From positions 124,001 through 188,000 of the forward strand of contig NZ_SRRU01000008.1 of the NCBI RefSeq assembly GCF_004784465.1: a DNA stretch of 64,000 bases, read 5' to 3'. Positions 58,083 to 64,000 of the stretch are shown one piece after another; position 1 is the first letter of the stretch, and every line of letters begins with the position of its first letter. A program made the translations under genes and the position numbers. Origin of the DNA: Streptomyces griseoluteus. Lineage in GTDB: Bacteria > Actinomycetota > Actinomycetes > Streptomycetales > Streptomycetaceae. Below the pieces are notes generated by a model that was given only the letters and a program-made list of their open reading frames with translations, did no database searches and had not been told where the DNA came from.

Positions 58083-59495
58083 TCACCGGGTGCCGCTGAG
58101 CCGGGTCGGGCGCAGGAAGTCCCGTACATAGGTCCGCTCCCAGCAGGCGCCCGTCTCGCGCAGCTCGCGCCAGGTGGTGAAGCGGTAACGGAAGAGGCGG
58201 GCCCGGATGAAGCGGGGCGGGGCGCCGGGCGGGAAGGGGGAGCTGCGCAGCAGGCGCAGGGTGTCGCGGTCGTCCTCCAGCAGCTTCTCCACCAGCCTGC
58301 CGAACCACTCCCCGGCGTACGCGGGCGACAGCGCGGCGAACCACATCAGCCAGTCCAGCCGCAGATGGTAGGGCGCGTACTGGCGCGGCCAGCGGCGGGG
58401 ATCACCGGGCTTGCCGCGGAACTCGTACGCACGCCAGTCGCCGTCCTCGCTCGGGCGCTCGTCGTCGGTGCCCTCGATCACCACCTCGTAGCGGTGCCGG
58501 CTGACGCTGCCGAACGCCCCGTAGGTGTTGACCAGGCGCAGCGGGTCGAAGGAGCGGTTCATCACCTGGCGCCTGGAGACCATGTTCAGCACCGGGCGAG
58601 AGCTGAGCGCCAGCAGGACCACGCCGAGGGCGAGCACCAGCACCTCGTACCAGAGCGGCGCGGCGGGCACGGCGGGCGCTTCGGCGGGGAGCCGGAGCGC
58701 GGACAGGGCCAGCACGATGGTGATCCAGTTCAGCCAGGCGAAGTTCCCGGAGAGCACCAGCCACAGCTGGGTCACGATCATCAGCGCGGCGGCCGCCGAG
58801 GCGATCGGCTGCGGGGTGAACAGCAGCACCGGGACGACGAGTTGAGTGACGTGGTTGGCGGCCACCTCCACCCGGTGCAAGGGTTTGGGCAAGTGGTGGA
58901 AGAACCAGCTCAGCGGGCCCGGCATCGGCTGGGTCTCGTGGTGGTAGTCCAGACAGGTCAGCTTGCGCCAGCAGGCGTCCCCGCGCAGCTTGATCAACCC
59001 CGCGCCGAACTCCACCCGGAACAGCACCCAGCGCAGCAGGAACAGCACCACCACGGGCGGCGCCACCTCGTCGTTGCCGAGGAACGCCGCCAGGAAGCCG
59101 ACCTCCAGCAGCAGGGTCTCCCAGCCGAACGCGTACCAGGTCTGCCCCACGTTCACGATGGACAGGTACAGCGCCCACGGCACCAGCCACAGCAGAATCC
59201 CGGCCCACAGCGGCAGCAACGAGTCCGCCCCCGCCAGCAGCGCCGCCGACACCGCGCAGCCCGCCCAGGCGCACCCGGCGAAGAAGCGGTCCGAGTAGTG
59301 GGCGTGGAACAGGCTGGGCGACTCCTTGAAGGACACCCGCGCCAGATAACGCGGTACGGGCAGCAGCCCGCGCTCGCCCAGCAGCGGCCGGAACTGGCGT
59401 ACCGCCACCAGGAACGCCACCAGATAGAGCGCGGCGAGCCCGCGCTGGAGCACCAGCCGGCTCAGCCAGTAGTCGGGGGCGGTGAACCACTCCAT
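58083..59495 (-). CDS. Lipase-maturation-factor-family membrane protein
   Basis: The 470-residue protein has about eight membrane spans in the first 350 residues (LVLQRGLAALYLVAFLVAV, LFLLRWVLFRVEFGAGLIKLRGD, SAAAALMIVTQLWLVLSGN). A soluble C-terminal domain follows with NTYGAFGSVSRHRYEVVIEGT and YAPYHLRLDWLMWFAA. These match the LMF1-like family, of uncertain function in bacteria. ATG 59495 was chosen because the frame upstream is only low-complexity; the ribosome site is weak. It is on the same strand as the amidase, 88 bases upstream. Confidence 0.88.
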   Translation of the reverse strand: MEWFTAPDYWLSRLVLQRGLAALYLVAFLVAVRQFRPLLGERGLLPVPRYLARVSFKESPSLFHAHYSDRFFAGCAWAGCAVSAALLAGADSLLPLWAGILLWLVPWALYLSIVNVGQTWYAFGWETLLLEVGFLAAFLGNDEVAPPVVVLFLLRWVLFRVEFGAGLIKLRGDACWRKLTCLDYHHETQPMPGPLSWFFHHLPKPLHRVEVAANHVTQLVVPVLLFTPQPIASAAAALMIVTQLWLVLSGNFAWLNWITIVLALSALRLPAEAPAVPAAPLWYEVLVLALGVVLLALSSRPVLNMVSRRQVMNRSFDPLRLVNTYGAFGSVSRHRYEVVIEGTDDERPSEDGDWRAYEFRGKPGDPRRWPRQYAPYHLRLDWLMWFAALSPAYAGEWFGRLVEKLLEDDRDTLRLLRSSPFPPGAPPRFIRARLFRYRFTTWRELRETGACWERTYVRDFLRPTRLSGTR

Positions 59496-59671
59496 CGCGC
59501 TCGCACTCCTGCCTTCACGGCGGCCGCCCGGCCGGGGCCGCTCCCCGCCCGTCGCGTCCGCCCGGCCTTCCGGGTACCGCGCCGCCCGCCCGCATAACCC
59601 GTACGGGCCGGGCGGGCACACCCTGCCACGCCCCGCTCGAAGATTCGGACATTTGCTGGCAAGGTGGCCCC

Positions 59672-61747
59672 ATGGCTGATCGGGGTGCGAGTGCCCTGTC
59701 ACTCCCGGAGAACCGGCCCGCCGACTTGGACACGATCCTGGCGCTCAACCACATGGGCAGCTTCGACTGGGACCTGGACGCGGGCCTGTTCCACATGGAC
59801 GCGGGGGCTCACGAGATCTTCGACCTGCGCCCCGACGAGTACGACGGCCGGGCCACCTCCCTGGCCCTCCGGGTCCCCCCGCCGGACGCGGCCCGGCTGG
59901 ACGCGGCGGTCGCCCGCGCCATCAAGGACGGCAGCGAGACCTACGGCGCCTACTTCCGCATCCGCCGCCGCGACGGCGCCATCCGCTGGGCGCACAGCCA
60001 GGGTGCCATCCGCCGCGACGGCTCCGGCCGCCCGCACCGGGTCGTCGGCCTCGTCCGCGACGCCACCCGGGAACTCGCGGACAGTCCGGCCCGGGCCCCG
60101 CGCACCGCGCAGGAGGAGGCGTTCCGTCAGCAGGCCGGGATCGTGGAGGCCGTCTCCGCCGCGCTCGCCCACGCCCGCAGCGTCCAGGACGTCATCGACG
60201 CCCTCAAGGACACCCACGGCATCCGCCACCTCGGCGCGGCCAGCGTCGTCATCGGCCTGGTGGAGGCCGGGCGCATCCGGCTGGTCGCGGAGGGCCCAAC
60301 GGAGAGCTTCGTGCCCGGCACCCGCATCACCCGGATCGACGAGCCCTACCCGATGAGCGAGGTCGTGCGCACCCTCGTCCCCCGGTTCATCGAATCGCCG
60401 GAGGAGTTCGCCGCGGAGTACCCGATCCTCTGGCCGCACATCACCGAGCTGCACATCACCTCCGCCGCCTACCTTCCGCTGATCGCCCAGGGCCGACCGC
60501 TCGGCGCGATGGGCCTGCTCTACAACGACCGGCGTGGCTTCTCCGCCGAGGAACGCGCGGTACTGGTCGCCCTCGGCAGCAGCATCGCCCAGAGCCTCCA
60601 GCGCGCCATGCTCTACGAGCAGGAGAAGGACCTCGCCCAGAGCCTCCAGCAGGCGATGCTGCCCCGCACCATCCCCAGCGTGCGGGGCGCCGACGTGGCC
60701 GTGCGCTACCGCTCCGGCGCCCTCGGCCGGGACATCGGCGGCGACTGGTACGACCTGATCCCGCTGCCCGGCGGCCGGGTCGGCGCCGTCATCGGAGACG
60801 TCCAGGGCCACGACACCCATGCCGCCGCCGTCATGGGCCAGCTCCGGATCGTGCTGCGCGCCTACGCCGCCGAGGGGCACACCCCGGCCACCGTCATGGC
60901 CCGCGCCTCCCTCTTCCTCGACGAACTGGACACCGACCGCTTCGCCACCTGCCTCTACGCCCAGGCCGACCTCTCCACCGGGGTCGTCCAGGTCGTCCGC
61001 GCCGGCCACCTCGACCCCCTGCTCCGGGACGCCGACGGCACCACCCGGCGCCTGGACCTGGAGGGCGGGCTCCCGCTCGGCCTCTCCGCCGAGTTCGGCC
61101 GCCTGGAGTACCCCGTCGCCACCGTGGAGCTGGACCCCGGCCACACCCTGCTGCTGTGCACCGACGGCCTGGTCGAACAGCCCGGCGCCGACCTGGACGA
61201 CGGCATGCGGGACCTCGCGGAAATCTTCGCCGAGGGCCCGGACGACGTACGCGAACTCGCCGGGCGCCTGATCGCGATGGCCGAGGAACGCGGCGGCGAG
61301 GACGACGTCGCCCTGCTCCTGCTGCGCCGCCGGGAGCCCGAGGAACCCGGAGCGCGCGGCCGGCTCCGCCAGCACGTCGCCCCCGGCGACCCCGATGCCC
61401 TCACCCGCGCCCGGCACCTCATCGGCGCCGAGGTGCGGGCCTGGGGCGCCGGGGAGCGGGCCGACGAGATCGAACTCGTCGCCGACGAACTGATCACCAA
61501 CGCGCTGATGCACACCGAGGGCTCCGCGACCGTCACCCTGCGCCTGACGACCGGCGGCGAGCGGCGGCTGCGCGTCGAGGTGGAGGACTCCTCCAGCGCG
61601 CTGCCCCGCCGCCGCGAACCGCGGGACGACGGCGTCTCGGGACGCGGGCTGCTCCTGGTCGACATGCTGGCCGACGCCTGGGGCGTGGAGGCGCGCGGCG
61701 GCGGCAAGGCCGTGTGGTGCGAGTTCCGGACGAACCCGGACGGCTGA
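59672..61747 (+). CDS. SpoIIE-type phosphatase with PAS, GAF and ATPase domains
   Basis: The 691-residue protein is cytoplasmic. It has a PAS domain (about 20-125; GSFDWDLDAGLFHMD, YGAYFRIRRRDGAIRW), GAF (about 155-315), and a PP2C/SpoIIE phosphatase (about 330-550, with GGDWYDLIPLPG and GDVQGHD metal residues). A C-terminal GHKL ATPase completes it (about 565-690, DELITNALMHTEG and SGRGLLLVDMLADAWG). Like its larger membrane relative at 29.5 kb it could dephosphorylate an anti-anti-sigma factor. No cognate partner is adjacent. ATG 59672 is 8 bases after AAGG. Confidence 0.93.
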   Translation: MADRGASALSLPENRPADLDTILALNHMGSFDWDLDAGLFHMDAGAHEIFDLRPDEYDGRATSLALRVPPPDAARLDAAVARAIKDGSETYGAYFRIRRRDGAIRWAHSQGAIRRDGSGRPHRVVGLVRDATRELADSPARAPRTAQEEAFRQQAGIVEAVSAALAHARSVQDVIDALKDTHGIRHLGAASVVIGLVEAGRIRLVAEGPTESFVPGTRITRIDEPYPMSEVVRTLVPRFIESPEEFAAEYPILWPHITELHITSAAYLPLIAQGRPLGAMGLLYNDRRGFSAEERAVLVALGSSIAQSLQRAMLYEQEKDLAQSLQQAMLPRTIPSVRGADVAVRYRSGALGRDIGGDWYDLIPLPGGRVGAVIGDVQGHDTHAAAVMGQLRIVLRAYAAEGHTPATVMARASLFLDELDTDRFATCLYAQADLSTGVVQVVRAGHLDPLLRDADGTTRRLDLEGGLPLGLSAEFGRLEYPVATVELDPGHTLLLCTDGLVEQPGADLDDGMRDLAEIFAEGPDDVRELAGRLIAMAEERGGEDDVALLLLRRREPEEPGARGRLRQHVAPGDPDALTRARHLIGAEVRAWGAGERADEIELVADELITNALMHTEGSATVTLRLTTGGERRLRVEVEDSSSALPRRREPRDDGVSGRGLLLVDMLADAWGVEARGGGKAVWCEFRTNPDG

Positions 61748-61789
61748 CCGCCGCCTGTCACCGCGGCCCACCGGTGGCACCCTGGACAC

Positions 61790-62653
61790 ATGCCGGAACT
61801 GCCCGAGGTAGAAGCGCTGAAGGACTTCCTCACCGAGCACCTGGCCGGACGCCGGGTGACCCGCGTGCAGCCGCTCGCCATCAGCGTGCTGAAGACCTAC
61901 GACCCGCCGGTCACCGCCCTGGAGGGCACGGAGATCACGGCCGTGCGCCGGTACGGCAAGTTCCTGGACCTGCAGAGCGACGGCGGCCTGCATCTCGTCA
62001 CCCACCTGGCCCGCGCGGGCTGGCTGCACTGGCGCGACCGCGTGCCGGACGCCCCGCCGCGCCCCGGCAAGGGCCCGCTGGCGCTCAGGGTGGCACTGGA
62101 GAGCGGCGAGGGCTTCGACCTGACGGAGGCCGGCACGCAGAAGCGGCTCGCGGTGTACGTGGTGCGCGACCCGGCCCAGGTGCCGGGGATCGCCCGGCTG
62201 GGCCCCGACCCGCTCGCCGACGATTTCGACGAGGAGCGCTTCGCGGGGCTGCTGAAGAGCGAGCGGCGCCGGCTCAAGGGCGCGCTGCGGGACCAGTCGC
62301 TGATCGCGGGGGTCGGCAACGCCTACAGCGACGAGATCCTGCACGCGGCGAAGATGTCCCCGTACAAGCTCGCCGCCTCCCTCACCCCCGAGGAGACCAC
62401 CCGCCTCCACGCCGCCCTGCGCACCACCCTCACCGAGGCGGTCGAGCGCTCGCGGGGGATCGCGGCCGGGCGGCTGAAGGCGGAGAAGAAGAGCGGGCTG
62501 CGGGTCCACGGCCGTACCGGCGAGCCCTGCCCGGTGTGCGGGGACACCATCCGCGAGGTCTCCTTCAGCGACTCCTCGCTCCAGTACTGCCCCACCTGCC
62601 AGACCGGCGGCAAACCGCTGGCCGACCGCAGGCTGTCCCGCCTGCTGAAGTGA
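61790..62653 (+). CDS. Fpg/Nei-family DNA glycosylase
   Basis: The enzyme removes oxidised bases and cuts at the abasic site. The 287-residue protein starts MPELPEVEAL, with the N-terminal Pro2 and Glu3 needed for catalysis. It has GRRVTRVQPL, AVRRYGKFLDLQ, the helix-two-turn-helix SLIAGVGNAYSDEIL and a C-terminal zinc finger CPVCGD...YCPTCQTGG with four cysteines. It differs in detail from classical MutM and may be a Nei-like actinobacterial form. It is convergent with an anti-sigma gene 10 bases away. Confidence 0.93.
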   Translation: MPELPEVEALKDFLTEHLAGRRVTRVQPLAISVLKTYDPPVTALEGTEITAVRRYGKFLDLQSDGGLHLVTHLARAGWLHWRDRVPDAPPRPGKGPLALRVALESGEGFDLTEAGTQKRLAVYVVRDPAQVPGIARLGPDPLADDFDEERFAGLLKSERRRLKGALRDQSLIAGVGNAYSDEILHAAKMSPYKLAASLTPEETTRLHAALRTTLTEAVERSRGIAAGRLKAEKKSGLRVHGRTGEPCPVCGDTIREVSFSDSSLQYCPTCQTGGKPLADRRLSRLLK

Positions 62654-62663
62654 CCCGCGCCGG

Positions 62664-63317
62664 TCAGTGGGCGGGCAGGGTCACCAGCCGCTCGCCCTTG
62701 TCCGTGCGCACCTCGTAGTGGTCGATGTCGTCCGGGTCGAGCGAGGAGCCGGCCGTGGTCGCGGTGGTGCCCTCGTCGTGCGCGCCGACCGTCCACCCGC
62801 CCGCCACCTGCTCCGAGCCGTCCCGCCCGACCACGATCAGCCGGCAGGAGTGCGGACCGGCGCTGTCCCGCACCTCCAGCCGCAGCCCGCTGCCCCAGCG
62901 CTCGCCCTCGGTGGTGACCCGCGCCCACACCCCGGTATCCGGATCGGTCGCCGCCGTGACGTGGGACGCGGGCTGCCCGTGCCCGGCGAAGGCCATCACC
63001 GCGGGGCCGGCGACCGCCAGCACCACCGAGGCGGCGAGCCCGTAGAGGACTCTGCGGCGCCGGGCGCGGTGGCGTACGGTGATCTCGCCGAGCATCCGGT
63101 CCAGCAACCGGGGGCCGGGCTGGACCAGCGCGGGCACGAAGGCGGGCGTGGCCTCCCGGTACAGCATCAACTGCCGTGCCGTAGGGCCGAATTCGGCCGC
63201 GTCGGTCGCGCACCGGGGGCACTCGGCGAGGTGGTCCTCGAAGCGGAAGGTCTCCGCCTCGTCCAGCACGCCGAGCGCGTACGCGCCGACGGCGCGATGC
63301 CTTTCCAGGGACCTCAT
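62664..63317 (-). CDS. Zinc-binding anti-sigma factor (RskA-like)
   Basis: The 217-residue protein has an N-terminal ZAS motif, H29-x3-C33-x2-C36 in DHLAECPRC. One membrane span (about 97-113, VLYGLAASVVLAVAGPAV) precedes an extracellular beta domain (VWARVTTEGERWGSGLRLEV) of the RskA type. It would hold an ECF sigma factor at the membrane. No sigma gene is next to it, so the partner is elsewhere; the neighbouring upstream genes are unrelated. ATG 63317 lacks an obvious strong ribosome site. Confidence 0.85.
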   Translation of the reverse strand: MRSLERHRAVGAYALGVLDEAETFRFEDHLAECPRCATDAAEFGPTARQLMLYREATPAFVPALVQPGPRLLDRMLGEITVRHRARRRRVLYGLAASVVLAVAGPAVMAFAGHGQPASHVTAATDPDTGVWARVTTEGERWGSGLRLEVRDSAGPHSCRLIVVGRDGSEQVAGGWTVGAHDEGTTATTAGSSLDPDDIDHYEVRTDKGERLVTLPAH

Positions 63318-63500
63318 GCCGAATCCTCGTGCCTATGGGTGCGGGTGGGGTTACGCGGTGCACCCATTGGTACGCACCGGACGCCGGATTCACTCAAGCC
63401 GCACGCAGAAACCCGATGGGGATTCGGAGCGGCCGGGGCCCCGGATTGGTCCGAGTTCCAAGTGGCCGGAAAATGTGCTGGGTTCGGCGTCGGAACGGGC

Positions 63501-64000
63501 TCAGAACAGATGGATGGCCAGGTGTCCGAGCGGCAGGCCGAGCCGCCAGGCCGGGGTCCACACCTTCGGCCCCTCGTCCTCGCCCCAGACCGCGCCGCCG
63601 CCCGGCACCGCGTCCAGGTCGGGCGCGAGCAGCTCGGTCTCCTCCAGCCAGCGCCAGGCGTCCCCCGCGAGCGCCAGGTCCGGGTCGGGAGTCTCCGACG
63701 TGGCCGCCTGTGCCGTCAGTTCGGCCATCCGGCCGCCGATCCACTCCCGCCACGGCTGGTCGTACGCCGTGAGCGACAGCCAGGTCTCCAGCTGCGAGAC
63801 GACCCGGACCCCGGAGAGTTCCCCCTCGGTGTCGGACAGGAAGACGGTGAGCGCCAGCGCGTCCCGGCCCGCCCGGAACTCGAAGGACGTCGGTGGCATC
63901 AGATCGCCGGTGCGCAGCAACTCGTCGGCGATGTACTCGGCGTAGAACCAGGCCATCGGTACGGTGAGTTCACCGCCGTCGGCGCCGCTCGTGTGCTCGT
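63501..64000 (-). CDS. Hypothetical protein, start possibly beyond the window edge
   Basis: From ATG 63956 the frame gives 151 residues (MAWFYAEYIADELLRTGDL...), with EFRAGRDALALTVFLSDTE, SLTAYDQPWREWIGGR and a C-terminal GLPLGHLAIHLF. The same frame continues open to the window end with a GELTVP segment that could belong to the protein, so it is probably cut. No catalytic motif is clear. It is upstream of the anti-sigma gene on the same strand but 183 bases away. I do not recognise the family. Confidence 0.5.
   Translation of the reverse strand, partial: EHTSGADGGELTVPMAWFYAEYIADELLRTGDLMPPTSFEFRAGRDALALTVFLSDTEGELSGVRVVSQLETWLSLTAYDQPWREWIGGRMAELTAQAATSETPDPDLALAGDAWRWLEETELLAPDLDAVPGGGAVWGEDEGPKVWTPAWRLGLPLGHLAIHLF

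Noticed and set aside
59699..62509. Long minus-strand open frame opposite the SpoIIE and Fpg genes
   Set aside because: Same reason: it mirrors well-supported genes and has no domain.
1..64000. CRISPR arrays, tRNA or rRNA genes, replication origin
   Set aside because: No regularly spaced repeats, T-loop/anticodon patterns or DnaA-box clusters were noticed on reading; a tRNA search would be needed to exclude them fully.

Overview
The window is high-GC actinobacterial DNA and almost certainly Streptomyces. Coding is dense, GTG and TTG starts are common, purine-rich ribosome sites are strong, and several typical Streptomyces families are present: an XRE-DUF5753/DUF397 pair, SpoIIE-type phosphatases with PAS and GAF domains, an Rpf-like hydrolase, and actinobacterial GlgA and GlgC. 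The species cannot be named from the sequence alone.

From 1 to about 41 kb the DNA is accessory and looks like a defence and conflict island. It opens with a cut McrC and an McrB that carries an EVE-like reader domain. Two small EVE/PUA-like genes diverge from them. Next come a YceI protein, a LURP/tubby-like protein and a polymorphic toxin with its probable immunity partner, then a WhiJ-like trio of ATPase, XRE regulator and DUF397 protein. A CoiA-like protein with three tandem C-terminal repeats and a PASTA membrane protein follow.

The centrepiece, about 13.6-28.6 kb on the minus strand, is a DISARM-like operon. It encodes a giant Ser/Thr kinase-helicase-DUF1998 protein, an SNF2/DrmD-like helicase and a large adenine-specific DNA methyltransferase. 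A 416-residue gene of unknown function follows, bracketed by two copies of the methyltransferase 3' end. A decayed sigma factor and a membrane SpoIIE phosphatase come after that.

From 32.7 to 38.4 kb a second conflict operon on the minus strand runs XRE-TPR regulator, TIR protein, P-loop protein, membrane protein, small protein. All its junctions are short or overlapping, and three members share a glycine-rich VHN/HTG-type motif. An IS5-type remnant lies just upstream, followed by an AbiEii-type nucleotidyltransferase pair and a decayed ScfR/RamB-type regulator.

From 41 to 64 kb the content is mostly housekeeping: panD, gnd, a resuscitation-promoting-factor-like peptidoglycan hydrolase behind a structured leader, an EamA transporter, an FhuF-like reductase, and the glycogen/maltose-1-phosphate pair glgA-glgC. 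Then come a GH92 mannosidase, a WS/DGAT acyltransferase, a zinc-ribbon SDR and a conserved small peptide. A MITE follows whose ends supply the stop codons of both flanking genes. The window closes with an amidase, a lipase-maturation-factor protein, a second SpoIIE phosphatase, an Fpg/Nei glycosylase, an anti-sigma factor and a cut gene at the edge.

Starts were chosen by reading ribosome-binding sites and family N-termini by eye. Family names rest on motifs and overall sequence character; no searches were run.
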